DNA of 64,000 nt from Defluviitaleaceae bacterium (GTDB lineage Bacteria > Bacillota > Clostridia > Lachnospirales > UBA5962): the NCBI GenBank assembly GCA_009779915.1, contig WRBA01000010.1:1-64000 (forward strand), given 5' to 3'. The first letter of the stretch is position 1. Each line of letters opens with the position of its first letter. The notes below the pieces were generated by a model. It was not told the DNA's origin and made no database searches. It worked only from the letters and a program-made list of their open reading frames with translations. Made by a program: the position numbers and the translations under genes. Positions 16,918-27,009 of the stretch are shown in pieces.

Positions 16918-17994
16918 AATAGTTAAAAATTTTATGGCGGCACCAAGGAAGAAGGTCAGTATATCAAAGCGGTTAACCATATTGTCGCTATCTTTGTAAA
17001 TATCGGCGGCTTGGGTATATAGTTGGTCGAAAATATAGTCAAGGTCTTTAGGGCTGTACAGATGGTGAATGCGTGCTGCAGTATTTTGAAATAAAACGCT
17101 TAAATTACTGCGGGCTTTAAGCTTAAATTTGCCCATATCATCTATTGTCCAATTAAAATAAAGGTGCCCATTAGGCGGTGTTTGAAGTCCATAAGGTCTT
17201 ATATACCGCATATTTTTTTTGTAGTACAAAATGTTTTGCCCAAAAAGCACTGATGACACCAAAGCATCGGTAGGCGAAAAGCGGTATGTTTTATGCTGTA
17301 TGAGCAATATACTTTTATAATATTTAGCTATAAACTCCTTTGAAAAGCCGGGTCCGTCAAAATTAATTATACTGCGGATATTTAATTTATGCTCTATATC
17401 GCTCATAATAGCGGCACTAAGAGCAAGATGCCCGCCTTTTGAATGACCTACAAGTCTGAATATGCCTTTATGTTTATCCATTTCTTCTTGAAGATAATTA
17501 AGAGCAAGCTGCCTTGACGGCAAATCTTGTTGAAAAATTTTAATACTTTCATACCAGCCTTCGAGAGAGTCGTCGGTGCCTCTGTATGCTATTAAATACT
17601 CTCCACGACCAATTTTAAAGGTGAAAGCACTAAATTGGCAAAATTCATTGTTGTTATAAATAAAATTTACAACTTTTATATCTTTGTAACGATTATTTTT
17701 GGCTATATGGCTAAAAAAGCGTAGATGCCTTCCGTAATCACCATTCTTACTAAAGCCAAAGCGGATGTTTAGAAGATCGTTATTATCTACATCTATCAGC
17801 ATTTTAGATATCTCTCCCATAGTTTTACCTATAGGGTCAATTGAAAAGCTGCCTCTAAACCTGCGTACATCAGGGCCTTGCGGGGCAAAAGAAAAGATAG
17901 CGAAAACCAAGCCGTCAATCTCATTATAACGGTGGCTTTCGCTAATTTGCGGCATATTATAATTTGATAAATATCCTAATATATTTTTATTCAT
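16903..17994 (-). CDS. Mbeg1-like alpha/beta-hydrolase (DUF2974)
   Basis: 363 residues. The N-terminal part carries the Mbeg1/DUF2974 pattern (YNEIDGLVFAIFSFAP), and the hydrolase core has AYRGTDDSLEGW and the nucleophile elbow GHSKGGHLALSAA near residue 185, as in class 3 lipases. The proposed catalytic Asp is in FSPTDALVS and the His in PNGHLYF. There is no signal peptide. The natural substrate of the family is not known; lipid or ester hydrolysis is the expected chemistry. It is 6 bp from the methyltransferase gene upstream and is likely co-transcribed with it. Confidence 0.85.
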   Translation of the reverse strand: MNKNILGYLSNYNMPQISESHRYNEIDGLVFAIFSFAPQGPDVRRFRGSFSIDPIGKTMGEISKMLIDVDNNDLLNIRFGFSKNGDYGRHLRFFSHIAKNNRYKDIKVVNFIYNNNEFCQFSAFTFKIGRGEYLIAYRGTDDSLEGWYESIKIFQQDLPSRQLALNYLQEEMDKHKGIFRLVGHSKGGHLALSAAIMSDIEHKLNIRSIINFDGPGFSKEFIAKYYKSILLIQHKTYRFSPTDALVSSVLFGQNILYYKKNMRYIRPYGLQTPPNGHLYFNWTIDDMGKFKLKARSNLSVLFQNTAARIHHLYSPKDLDYIFDQLYTQAADIYKDSDNMVNRFDILTFFLGAAIKFLTIRPVR

Positions 17995-18000
17995 TAGCTC

Positions 18001-19134
18001 CTATTTTGGAGGTCTCGGCCCCACAAATTGATAATAATCGGTTTTTATATTTCCGTTATATAATTTTCTTTTCTTTGCTGCTCTTCTCTTCATATATTCC
18101 TCTATTTCTTCATCTGTAGTAAGAATATACATAGACCATGTCTTATTTTCATCCATAAAGCGTCTAAATCCGGTGTAGAGGGTTTTTATCTCGTCAAAAT
18201 TACCTATCCGCGCGCCGTAAGGCGGGTTTGATATTAAAACGCCGTATTCCCCTAAAGCCTTAAAATCCGCCGCCCCATGCACTTCAAAGGTGATTACATC
18301 ATCGACTCCCGCAAGCTCGGCATTAATTTTTGCCTGAGTAATAGCGTCAGGATCAATATCGGAGCCGTAAATTTGGGCGATTGGCTCTGTATTTACCATG
18401 GTATAAGCTTCCCTGCGGACTTCCTGCCAGATGGAAGCCGGGATAAACGACCAGTTTTCAGCCTGAAAATTTCGTGTCAAACCGGGGGCGATATTTTTTG
18501 CCATCATAGCCGCTTCTATAGGTATTGTACCTGAGCCACACATAGTATCGGCAAGAATGCGGTTTTTATTCCAATAACTTAGCTCGATTAAAGCATGGGC
18601 AAGGGTTTCTTTTAAAGGGGCGGTAACGGCACTCTCTCTATAGCCGCGCTTATTTAGACCGGAGCCTGTAGTATCAATTGCTATAGTGACTTTATCTTTT
18701 AGTATACCTACTTGGATTTTATATTCAGTGCCGGTTTCCTGGAACCACTCTTCATCGTATTTTTCCTTAAGCTTTTCCACAATAGCTTTTTTAGTTATAG
18801 CTTGACAATCGGAGACAGAAAAGAGCTGAGAGCGCACGGATTTTCCGGTAACGATAAATTTAGCGTCTTTTTCGAGCAGATCCCCCCAAGGCAGTGCTTT
18901 AACCCCTTGAAATAAATCCTCAAAGCTTAAAGCTTCAAACTCACCAAAGTTAATCATAACCCTATCAGCACTGCGAAGCCATAAATTAGCTTTTGCGATT
19001 GCCTTGGTATCCCCCGTAAAATCAATTCTGCCATCAGAAGTTTGAATATTTTCCATACCAAGCTTTTCAAGCTCGCGCACTACAACGGCTTCAAGTCCAA
19101 AAGTAGTTGTTGCAATAAGTTTAAAATTAGTCAT
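18001..19134 (-). CDS. THUMP-domain class I RNA methyltransferase (YpsC/RlmL-type)
   Basis: 377 residues. An N-terminal ferredoxin-like/THUMP region (about 1-155) is followed by a Rossmann methyltransferase with DTMCGSGTIPIEAAMM (SAM motif I), GSDIDPDAI and the catalytic ISNPPYGARIG. This arrangement corresponds to the N2-guanosine methyltransferases of the RlmL N-terminal half/YpsC group, which modify 23S rRNA. The precise nucleotide is inferred only from family membership. Confidence 0.9.
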   Translation of the reverse strand: MTNFKLIATTTFGLEAVVVRELEKLGMENIQTSDGRIDFTGDTKAIAKANLWLRSADRVMINFGEFEALSFEDLFQGVKALPWGDLLEKDAKFIVTGKSVRSQLFSVSDCQAITKKAIVEKLKEKYDEEWFQETGTEYKIQVGILKDKVTIAIDTTGSGLNKRGYRESAVTAPLKETLAHALIELSYWNKNRILADTMCGSGTIPIEAAMMAKNIAPGLTRNFQAENWSFIPASIWQEVRREAYTMVNTEPIAQIYGSDIDPDAITQAKINAELAGVDDVITFEVHGAADFKALGEYGVLISNPPYGARIGNFDEIKTLYTGFRRFMDENKTWSMYILTTDEEIEEYMKRRAAKKRKLYNGNIKTDYYQFVGPRPPK

Positions 19135-19240
19135 AAGTCCCCCGTTTCATTAAGATTAACAAAAGTATACAACAAAATACTTGATAAAGCTATGATAAAG
19201 CTATAAACTTTTTATTGAAGATTGTGAAAAGGAGAAAATT

Positions 19241-20368
19241 ATGTACAAATTACTAGCAAGTGAAGGGCGTGCAAAGCGAGGGGAACTCCAAACAATCCAC
19301 GGAGTGATACAGACCCCTGTGTTTATGAATGTAGCAACTCAGGCAGCTATTAAAGGAGCCCTTTCAAGTGAGGATTTGGAGAGGATAAATACTATCGTTG
19401 CTCTTTCAAACACTTATCATTTGCATATACGTCCCGGTGATGAAATTATAAAAAAACTTGGAGGGCTTCATAAATTTATGGCTTGGGATAAGCCAATATT
19501 AACTGATTCAGGGGGGTTTCAGGTTTTTTCCCTTGCTTCTTTACGTAAAATTAAGGAGGAAGGGGTCTATTTCTCATCTCATGTTGATGGGCATAAAATA
19601 TTTATGGGACCTGAGGAAAGTATGCAGATACAGTCTAATCTGGCATCAACTATAGCTATGGCTTTTGATGAATGTATACCTTACCCTGCAACGAAAGAAT
19701 ATGTTAAAAACTCCATAGACTTAACTACAAGATGGCTTGTACGCTGTGTAAGTGAGATGAAGAGGCTAAACCTAATGGATGATACTATAAATAAAAATCA
19801 ACTGCTATTTGGTATAAACCAAGGGGGAGTTTATGAAGATATGCGTATTGAACACGCAAAAATCATAAGTGATATGAACCTTGACGGTTACGCTATAGGA
19901 GGGCTTGCCGTTGGGGAATGCCATAGTGAAATGTATAGCATACTTGAAGAGGTAGTGCCTTATTTGCCTAAAGACAAGCCAACTTATTTAATGGGAGTAG
20001 GTACGCCGGAGAATTTATTGGAAGCAGTGGATAGGGGTATAGACTTCTTCGATTGCGTACTTCCGGCGAGAAACGGCAGGCATGGGCATGTTTATACAAA
20101 CGAGGGTAAGCTTAATCTCCTAAATGCAAAGCATGAGCTTGATGACAGCCCAATTTCCGAAGAGTGTAATTGCCCTGTATGCGCCAATTATTCCCGCGCT
20201 TATATGAGGCATTTGTTTAAGGCAAAGGAAATGCTTGCTATGCGCCTTGCGGTTATGCATAATTTGCATTATTTTAACAATCTTATGGCAGAAATGAGAG
20301 AGGCATTGGAAGCGGGACGGTTTTCACAGTATAAAAAAATGCGCCTTGAGGGGTATAAACTATGTTAG
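19241..20368 (+). CDS. tgt: tRNA-guanine(34) transglycosylase
   Basis: Exchanges guanine 34 for preQ1 in tRNAs with GUN anticodons. 375 residues with the substrate-binding DSGGFQVFSL, the catalytic Asp in FFDCVLPARNGRHG (near residue 268) and the zinc site CNCPVC with the downstream His in MHNLHYF. The RBS is AAAAGGAG. Queuosine biosynthesis genes (queA, ruvB) that often flank tgt are absent here. The last codons overlap the next gene. Confidence 0.96.
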   Translation: MYKLLASEGRAKRGELQTIHGVIQTPVFMNVATQAAIKGALSSEDLERINTIVALSNTYHLHIRPGDEIIKKLGGLHKFMAWDKPILTDSGGFQVFSLASLRKIKEEGVYFSSHVDGHKIFMGPEESMQIQSNLASTIAMAFDECIPYPATKEYVKNSIDLTTRWLVRCVSEMKRLNLMDDTINKNQLLFGINQGGVYEDMRIEHAKIISDMNLDGYAIGGLAVGECHSEMYSILEEVVPYLPKDKPTYLMGVGTPENLLEAVDRGIDFFDCVLPARNGRHGHVYTNEGKLNLLNAKHELDDSPISEECNCPVCANYSRAYMRHLFKAKEMLAMRLAVMHNLHYFNNLMAEMREALEAGRFSQYKKMRLEGYKLC

Positions 20369-20967
20369 AGTTAATAGTTGTTCTTGTAATTTGGAATATT
20401 TTAGTATTTATTTTATACGGAATCGATAAAAGAAGAGCGGTAAAAGGCAAGTGGCGTATAAGCGAGAATATGCTGCTTACTTGTGCATTTATCGCGGGGG
20501 GCATAGGTGCGTTTATGGGAATGATGATTTTTAGACATAAAACTAAAAATATAAAATTTAAAACCTTTGTTCCCCTTGCTCTTGTGATAAATATTGCAGC
20601 AGCTGTATTTGTTTATGGGGAAAGAGGCATTGAGGAAAATGTATTCGAACAAGAGCCCGCTTACATAAGAATAACCCCGTCAGAGGCTCGTGAAATGATG
20701 CACTACGGCGAGGATGTTGTTATTTTAGATGTTCGCACAGCGGAGGAGTTTGCAGATGGGCATATTGCAGGTGCTGTTTTACTTCCTTCAAATGTAATAG
20801 AGGCTGGAGCAGGGGAGGTTATACCTGACAGGGGTCAAACTATTTTAGTCTATTGCCGAAGTGGTGCAAGGAGTGCCGCCGCCGCAAGGATATTGATTGA
20901 AATGGGATATACCGCTGTTTATGACTTTGGCGGAATAATGGATTGGTCTTATGAAATTGTGAGGTAG
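20362..20967 (+). CDS. DUF1294 membrane domain fused to rhodanese domain
   Basis: 201 residues. The N-terminal 85 residues are a DUF1294 domain with membrane segments at about 3-20, 35-52 and 68-86 and the conserved YGIDKRRAVKGKWRISE loop. Residues about 98-200 form a rhodanese-like sulfurtransferase with the active-site loop CRSGARSA (Cys as persulfide carrier), probably on the outer face if the third segment is inserted. The start overlaps tgt by 7 bases, so translation is coupled. Since tgt does not use sulfur, the functional link is not obvious. Confidence 0.8.
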   Translation: MLELIVVLVIWNILVFILYGIDKRRAVKGKWRISENMLLTCAFIAGGIGAFMGMMIFRHKTKNIKFKTFVPLALVINIAAAVFVYGERGIEENVFEQEPAYIRITPSEAREMMHYGEDVVILDVRTAEEFADGHIAGAVLLPSNVIEAGAGEVIPDRGQTILVYCRSGARSAAAARILIEMGYTAVYDFGGIMDWSYEIVR

Positions 20968-21013
20968 AAGTATAGGTTAAAAGTAATCAAATTGTTTATT
21001 TTGTAAGGATGTG

Positions 21014-21841
21014 ATGAAAATACATAAAAGTAAAAGTATTGTGTTTGGAATTATAGTTATGTTTATTTTTGGTGTTTTTGTTGGCTGCTCAAGTCAGAAT
21101 ATATATGTAACAACGGATACGGTTTCAATTTTGTTTGTAGGCAACAGCCATGTGCGTACTGGCAATATTCCGGGGCAATTACAAGCACTTGCAAGGTTAA
21201 ATGGCATTGAAATGATATATGTAGACGTTTCCAGAAATGGTGTAAATTTAGATGGCACTATGCGAGATAACGCTATAGAAGAAATGCAAAAGGGAAATTT
21301 TGATTATGTTGTCATGCAAGCGAGGGGCAGGAGCTTAATAAATGATACTGACTGGTTTTTAGAGGATATTCGGGCTTTTAGTAAACAGATAAGAGAACAC
21401 GGAGCAATACCGGTGCTGTATAGCCCTGCATGGGCGAACATAAACGGACAGCCTAATGAAGAATTGCAAGAGATATTAACCAAAGCGCATAAACAAGCAG
21501 CGTATGAGAATGACCTTATTTTAATAAACGCAGGTGACGCTTGGATATATGTATACAGAAATATACCCGGGCTTTCTTTATACGCAAGAGATGGCACTCA
21601 TGCAAACCATGCAGGGGCGTTTCTTACCGCAAATGTGTTTGCTGCTGCATTGTTTGATTTGCGTATCGAAAATATCCCAACAGGCAATGTAGTGGACAAC
21701 CTGCCGATGTTAAATATTATCACTTTTGCAGGGCTTGCAATTACGATGCTTTTTGCGGCATATTGCCTTGTAAAAAAACAGCCTTTGCAAATTAAAAAAT
21801 CAATAATGGGGATGGTAATACCTGTGATACTCCAATTATGA
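21014..21841 (+). CDS. SGNH/GDSL-type hydrolase lipoprotein
   Basis: 275 residues from the ATG at 21014 (a GTG one codon earlier is too near AAGGA). Signal peptide with lipobox FVGC (Cys near 25). The SGNH blocks are present: VGNSH with the presumed Ser, Gly/Asn in blocks II-III (VMQARG), and RDGTHANHAGAFLTA carrying Asp and His near residue 195. A second membrane segment near the C-terminus (about 238-256) is unusual for a lipoprotein and would fold the end back to the cytoplasm. Likely an extracytoplasmic esterase/deacetylase, substrate unknown. Confidence 0.75.
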   Translation: MKIHKSKSIVFGIIVMFIFGVFVGCSSQNIYVTTDTVSILFVGNSHVRTGNIPGQLQALARLNGIEMIYVDVSRNGVNLDGTMRDNAIEEMQKGNFDYVVMQARGRSLINDTDWFLEDIRAFSKQIREHGAIPVLYSPAWANINGQPNEELQEILTKAHKQAAYENDLILINAGDAWIYVYRNIPGLSLYARDGTHANHAGAFLTANVFAAALFDLRIENIPTGNVVDNLPMLNIITFAGLAITMLFAAYCLVKKQPLQIKKSIMGMVIPVILQL

Positions 21842-22140
21842 GTTTTTTCCCGCATATATTTAGATTTACAGAGAGTGGTAACCGGCTATTTTTGCTATAC
21901 TTGGCAATACTCATTCTTTTAATCGTGACGCTTTATTCAATTTATCAGTTTGTACGGATTAAGTTTGTGGAGAAGCAGCCGTGCAGTATGGCAAGAAAGT
22001 ATATCTTATATATTCTTGTTTGTATTATTGTTTATAGTTTAACCTTTATACCGGTCTTGGAGCTGCGGCTGCCTATATATAGAGGTGAAGATGCTCCTGT
22101 ACTTGCTGAGACTGTTTGGAATTTTATTAATTCCTTCTAA
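21838..22140 (+). CDS. Small membrane protein coupled to SGNH lipoprotein
   Basis: 100 residues with two membrane segments (about 16-38 and 55-72) and no family I recognise. Its ATG overlaps the stop of the SGNH hydrolase gene (ATGA), a strong sign of coupled translation. Together with the C-terminal membrane segment of the hydrolase it may form a small membrane unit; this is inference from gene order. Confidence 0.6.
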   Translation: MSFFPHIFRFTESGNRLFLLYLAILILLIVTLYSIYQFVRIKFVEKQPCSMARKYILYILVCIIVYSLTFIPVLELRLPIYRGEDAPVLAETVWNFINSF

Positions 22141-22162
22141 ATAGAGGCAATAAACGCACAAA

Positions 22163-22195
22163 AAAACACCTCTTTCAGTATGGAAGAGGTGTTTT
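22163..22195. terminator. Bidirectional terminator
   Basis: Stem AAAACACCTCTT / AAGAGGTGTTTT with an 8-nt loop between the convergent small membrane protein and chemoreceptor genes. Confidence 0.9.
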
Positions 22196-22205
22196 AATGA
22201 AAAAT

Positions 22206-24521
22206 TTATCTAAGTTTAAAGAATTCAACTTTCTGTCTTAGCATTTCAGCTTGCGAGCTTAGCTCCTCTGAAGCAGAAGCGGATTCTTCCGCTGTTGCAG
22301 AGGTATCCGTAACAACTCTGGTTATTTCTGAAACATTGGTGTTGATAATCGAAATAGATTCAAGCTGCTCAGTTGAAATATCAGCAATACTTGTAATAAG
22401 ACCCGCAATATCAGCAATATTAGTAGCAATAGTTTCAAATGCAGTTACAACCTCTTCCATAACCTTGAGACCTTCATCAACATTTTTGGTATCTTCCTCG
22501 ATTATTACGGAAGTATCAGAGGCTGACTGCTGGCTTCTGCCGGCAAGAGTACGCACTTCGTCAGCAACAACTGAGAAGCCTTTGCCGTGTTCACCTGCAC
22601 GTGCCGCTTCAACAGAAGCGTTAAGAGCAAGTAAGTTGGTTTGGAAAGCGATACTTGTAATAACATCAATAATCTTTGAAATACTTTCGCTGGATTCTTT
22701 AACTTTAGTCATTGTAGCTTCCATAGTTCTAACTGATTCGGTGCCGGCAGCAGCATATCCTTGTGAGCGTGATGTGCTGTCAGCAGCCGCTGCAGCATCG
22801 TTACTTGCTTGGGTAGCTTTTTCATGAATAAGAGCAATAGAGCTTGACAATTCCTCTATGGAAGCGGTTTGTCTTGAAGCCCCTTCCGCAAGATGCATGG
22901 CAGATGTAGATATTTCCTCCGCCCCTGAAGCTACTTGTGAAACAGTCATTTGAATATCTGACATAGTGTTATTCAAAGATTCCAAAATAGTGGTAAGCGC
23001 TTGTTTTATAGGTGCGTAGGAACCTATATAATCACGGCTGATAGTTGTCGTTAAATCACCTTTAGCCATATCTCCAAGTACATAAGCTATTTCGCCGATA
23101 TAAGACATAATCGTTTCTTCGGTTACATTAAGGGCTTCCTTAACATTTTCAAAGGTACCGCTGAAATTATCCTCAATCCTTGCATCATCGAAATTACCGT
23201 TTCGCATTTCATTTAATGAAATTTCAATAGCCTTAAGAGGCTTCTCAATTGCTGCTACCAAATTATTTAAAGCACCAACAAGTTCAGCCCAGCCGCCTTT
23301 AAATTTCGACGCATCAACCGATACATCAAGCTGACCACTTGCCGCTCCTTGTGCAAGATAAGTTACAGACTCGTACAATTCTTTTAGATTCCCAACAACA
23401 GAACGCATAGTTTGAGGCATGACAACTTTCTTACCTGGCAGGTCCTTAATTTCTAAGTTGAAATCCCCATCGCTTATTTTACTCATAGCATCAAGCATTT
23501 CCAACACATCATTAATGGAGCCGTCCACAATATTGTTTACACTGCCCATCATTTCTTTAAATGAGTTTTCATATTTATTTTCGTCTATACGATACTCAAT
23601 ATCACCAACTGTATGAAATTCATGATTAAGCTGGGTTAAATCATCAACTATAGTTCTTACAATATCCACAAGACCGTAAATATCACGGGTAAGGACACCT
23701 ACTTCGTCCCGTGAAAGGCTTGTCTTATCAATATTAACGGCAAGATTACCCTTAGATACATCAGCTAAAGTAGCAACTGCTTTGTTAATTGGTTTTGTTA
23801 TCATAGAGGCAATTACAAAAGCAATTACCATACCCAGCACCAGACCTATAAGAGTAAGCACTATCATTATATAGAAAGTTTGCATTGTTAAATCGCGGCT
23901 CTCTACAGCAATTTCTGCCATGCGCGTGTTTGTAGTATACATAAGTGCGTCAAAATAAGTATTCATAGCGGCAACGGTTGTTCCGGCACCACGTGTTGTA
24001 GTGATAGTAGACATTGCATCCCCAGCTCTGGCATAATTCATAATCAAATCCATAATATAGTGATCAATGTAATAAAGAGCCTCTCTCTCAAGTCCTTCAA
24101 GGCGGCTTAATTGGAGTCGGCGTGTTTCGTCATTTACGTAAGTATCACGCTCGAAAGAATATTTAAGCTGACCAATACGCTCAACTATAAGATTTTTTCG
24201 TGCCAATACCAAAAGCTCTTGACCATCAATACCTTCATTTCGGACACGAGCATTTTCAACAGGATTGCTGCCGTCACCATAAACCTCACTGGCGTACATA
24301 GATGAGCGGTTCATTATACGCCTTGAATCCATCATAGCAACCTCGATATCCCTAAGCAAAGTACGCCTGTGAGCCGGATACTCCAATACGTAAGAGTACT
24401 CGTTATCAACCTGGATTATGTTCCAGGCACCAAAAGCTGCGATGATAACCGTAATGGCTAATAATAGGAAAAACCCCAAAAACAGCTTACTCCTTATTTT
24501 CATATTTCTTAAAAATGTCAT
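22206..24521 (-). CDS. Methyl-accepting chemotaxis protein
   Basis: 771 residues from ATG 24521, which has GAGAGGAG 8 bases upstream; an ATG 14 codons earlier lacks a site. Membrane segment about 8-32, periplasmic four-helix-bundle sensor (about 33-185), second membrane segment about 190-215, HAMP domain, then an unusually long cytoplasmic part with repeated HAMP-like segments before the signalling hairpin. The hairpin tip is seen in [34 protein letters not shown]. It signals through CheA/CheW, so the organism is probably motile. No ligand can be inferred and no che gene is adjacent. Confidence 0.92.
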   Translation of the reverse strand: MTFLRNMKIRSKLFLGFFLLLAITVIIAAFGAWNIIQVDNEYSYVLEYPAHRRTLLRDIEVAMMDSRRIMNRSSMYASEVYGDGSNPVENARVRNEGIDGQELLVLARKNLIVERIGQLKYSFERDTYVNDETRRLQLSRLEGLEREALYYIDHYIMDLIMNYARAGDAMSTITTTRGAGTTVAAMNTYFDALMYTTNTRMAEIAVESRDLTMQTFYIMIVLTLIGLVLGMVIAFVIASMITKPINKAVATLADVSKGNLAVNIDKTSLSRDEVGVLTRDIYGLVDIVRTIVDDLTQLNHEFHTVGDIEYRIDENKYENSFKEMMGSVNNIVDGSINDVLEMLDAMSKISDGDFNLEIKDLPGKKVVMPQTMRSVVGNLKELYESVTYLAQGAASGQLDVSVDASKFKGGWAELVGALNNLVAAIEKPLKAIEISLNEMRNGNFDDARIEDNFSGTFENVKEALNVTEETIMSYIGEIAYVLGDMAKGDLTTTISRDYIGSYAPIKQALTTILESLNNTMSDIQMTVSQVASGAEEISTSAMHLAEGASRQTASIEELSSSIALIHEKATQASNDAAAAADSTSRSQGYAAAGTESVRTMEATMTKVKESSESISKIIDVITSIAFQTNLLALNASVEAARAGEHGKGFSVVADEVRTLAGRSQQSASDTSVIIEEDTKNVDEGLKVMEEVVTAFETIATNIADIAGLITSIADISTEQLESISIINTNVSEITRVVTDTSATAEESASASEELSSQAEMLRQKVEFFKLR

Positions 24522-24763
24522 TTGAAACGCTCCTCTCTTGTTGTTTAAAACATTCCTTGGCATTTAAAAACATACTAAAAAATCATAAAACTACAATTTT
24601 CTAAAATATAGCACAATTTTTTCTAAAATACAACCTTTAATAAAAAAATTAATATAGAGGAAATATACTTTGATTTAACTTGAGAAAATTATTTTTGTGT
24701 TTATACCGTTATTATGTTATTATCTTATAAAGTATATTATAAAAAATTCAGGTGGATAAATTA

Positions 24764-25081
24764 ATGGATAATAAAAATATAATTGATATAACTTTAAGTG
24801 TCAAGCATATCGAAAACCTTAAAAGCAAAATTTTGTCTGATATTGCGCGGGTTTTTGCGGTTATGGCCGAAAATGGCACGGAAAATGTCGAAATTTCTTG
24901 CAAGCTTGCTGAGGTTATTGTGAACTCATATATTTTAGCCAAAAAGCTAGGTTTTAACTATGATGAAGTACAGGAAAATATTAACAATAGACTGAAACTT
25001 GCCATATTGTCGGAAGATGGCATTTCGGATTATAATGAATTAAGCGATTGGTTAAAATCACGAGATGGCAATGGTGCATAA
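24764..25081 (+). CDS. MazG-like protein
   Basis: 105 residues from ATG 24764, which has AGGTGG 8 bases upstream; a GTG four codons earlier is disfavoured. The sequence matches the short MazG-like proteins of Clostridia that sit just before rplI (KLAEVIVNSYILAKKLGFNYDEV). MazG folds hydrolyse nucleoside triphosphates, but the short form lacks an obvious full EExxE metal motif, so activity is uncertain. Confidence 0.65.
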   Translation: MDNKNIIDITLSVKHIENLKSKILSDIARVFAVMAENGTENVEISCKLAEVIVNSYILAKKLGFNYDEVQENINNRLKLAILSEDGISDYNELSDWLKSRDGNGA

Positions 25082-25166
25082 CCTGCTTTCGTTAGATTTG
25101 TATGCAAAGATGATGAAATGAGCTTATGCACAATTGCCAGATAATTTAGTTAGAGGGAGTGAGGAT

Positions 25167-25622
25167 ATGCAGGTTATATTACTTGAAGATATTAAAGGCG
25201 TAGGTAAAAAAGGGCAAATTTTAAACGCAAGCGACGGTTATGCGAGGAATTTTTTGCTTCCCAAGGGGTTGGCACTGGAAGCTAATAAGAAAAATTTAAC
25301 CGAACTTGATCAAAAGCAAAAGTCCGATGATAACAAGAAAAAGCAGGAATACGAAGCGGCATCGGCTCTTAAAGATGAGATTGAAAGAGAGCCTATTAAA
25401 GTGGAGGTACAAGCCGGAGCTTCAGGTAAATTGTTTGGGGCGGTTACCAATAAAGAGCTTGCCGCCTCTTTGGAAGTTCAGAGAAATATTTCCATCGATA
25501 AAAAGAAAATAGATATTAAAAAGGCTTTTAACAGCGTAGGGGAGTATACGGCGGATGTTAAGCTGCACCCAAAGGTTACGGCAAAACTTGCAGTGATTAT
25601 CAGCGGCACGATTAAGGAATAA
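25167..25622 (+). CDS. rplI: 50S ribosomal protein L9
   Basis: 151 residues from ATG 25167 (GAGGGAG site), giving the standard L9 start [16 protein letters not shown]. The N-terminal RNA-binding domain has [14 protein letters not shown], followed by the long connecting helix and C-terminal domain. It is 13 bp upstream of dnaB, the usual clostridial arrangement. Confidence 0.95.
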   Translation: MQVILLEDIKGVGKKGQILNASDGYARNFLLPKGLALEANKKNLTELDQKQKSDDNKKKQEYEAASALKDEIEREPIKVEVQAGASGKLFGAVTNKELAASLEVQRNISIDKKKIDIKKAFNSVGEYTADVKLHPKVTAKLAVIISGTIKE

Positions 25623-25635
25623 GGAATTGAACTAA

Positions 25636-26985
25636 ATGTCAGAAAATTATGACCCTAATTTAGAGACAGCCGGATATAGGATACCTCCCAATGACACCGA
25701 GGCAGAAATGGCTCTCCTTGGCTGTATGTTTTTTGGCGGAGATGTTATTGGTGAGATATATGAAAAAATAAAGCCTGAGGACTTTTACAGACCTGATAAT
25801 CGGATAATTTATGAGGCTATGATAGACTTATTTGTCCGTAATATTCCGGTTGATTTAGTGACCCTTAAAGCCGGGCTTGATGAGAAAGGCTTAACTGAAC
25901 AGGCAGGAGGGCGGGAGTATCTGCTTGTCCTTGCAGGGGCGGTTTCCACAGGTGCAAACTCAGAGCATTATTTACGTATTGTTTTGAAAAAATCTATACA
26001 AAGAAAGCTTATTGGAGCCGGGCAAAAAATCGCACAGGACGGATATGATCCCGGCAAGGAAATTGATGCGGTTTTAGAAGACGCGGAAAAAAGTATATTT
26101 AACATCGTACAAGGCAAAGACAGCGGCGATTTTTCCCTTATGAAAGATTTGCTGGTTGAAGCGGTTAATGATATTGAGAGAATTTATAAGAACAAGGGGC
26201 AAACGGCAGGTATTTCAACGGGCTTTACTGATTTGGATCTTAAAACTACAGGGTTTCATCCCTCAGACCTTGTTCTTATAGCAGCAAGACCGGCAATGGG
26301 AAAATCGGCACTTGCTCATAGTGTCTGCCAAAATGTAGCAGTTGGGCAGAAAATACCCACAGCCATTTTTTCTCTTGAGATGAGCAAAATTCAAATAGTA
26401 AATAGACTTTTGTGCGCGGTCGCAAAGGTTGATTCTCAAAACTTGCGGACAGGGAATTTGGATAGTTCAGACTGGTCTAAGATTGTTGCTGCTCTTGGAC
26501 CTCTTTCGGAAGCACCTCTTTATATAGATGATACTCCGGGGATTACTGTAGGAGAGCTTCGTGCTAAATGCCGCAGGCTTAAGATGGAAAAAGGACTTGA
26601 GCTTATTATAATTGACTATTTGCAGCTTATGAGCGGAAGTCGGAGAAATGAAAACAGGCAGCAGGAGGTTTCGGAAATTTCGCGAAATTTAAAGGCTATT
26701 GCCAGGGAAATGGATGCTCCTGTAATTGCCCTAAGCCAGCTAAGCCGAGCTGTTGAATCAAGGGGAGATAAGCGCCCAATGCTTTCGGATTTGCGTGAAT
26801 CGGGTGCTATAGAGCAGGATGCAGACATGGTTATGTTTATATATAGGGATGAATATTATAATCCCGAATCTGAAAAGCGAGGTCAAGCCGAAATAATAAT
26901 AGCCAAACATAGAAACGGTCCTACAGGGACTGTGGATTTAAGGTTTATAGATAAATACACCAGATTTGAAAGCTTAGAGCGATAG
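25636..26985 (+). CDS. dnaB: Replicative DNA helicase
   Basis: 449 residues. Hexameric helicase that unwinds DNA ahead of the replisome. N-terminal primase-interaction domain (about 15-120), linker, and RecA-like domain with Walker A AARPAMGKSALA near residue 220, Walker B ELIIIDYLQLM, and the arginine finger region. No intein is present. Translated from its own ATG after AAGGAATTG, 13 bp after rplI. Confidence 0.96.
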   Translation: MSENYDPNLETAGYRIPPNDTEAEMALLGCMFFGGDVIGEIYEKIKPEDFYRPDNRIIYEAMIDLFVRNIPVDLVTLKAGLDEKGLTEQAGGREYLLVLAGAVSTGANSEHYLRIVLKKSIQRKLIGAGQKIAQDGYDPGKEIDAVLEDAEKSIFNIVQGKDSGDFSLMKDLLVEAVNDIERIYKNKGQTAGISTGFTDLDLKTTGFHPSDLVLIAARPAMGKSALAHSVCQNVAVGQKIPTAIFSLEMSKIQIVNRLLCAVAKVDSQNLRTGNLDSSDWSKIVAALGPLSEAPLYIDDTPGITVGELRAKCRRLKMEKGLELIIIDYLQLMSGSRRNENRQQEVSEISRNLKAIAREMDAPVIALSQLSRAVESRGDKRPMLSDLRESGAIEQDADMVMFIYRDEYYNPESEKRGQAEIIIAKHRNGPTGTVDLRFIDKYTRFESLER

Positions 26986-27009
26986 TTCTTTAAAGAAAGG
27001 CGTAATTTT

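Noticed and set aside
22336-22827. 163-codon antisense frame within the chemoreceptor gene
   Set aside because: Arises from the repetitive Ala/Ser/Glu codons of the signalling hairpin on the other strand.
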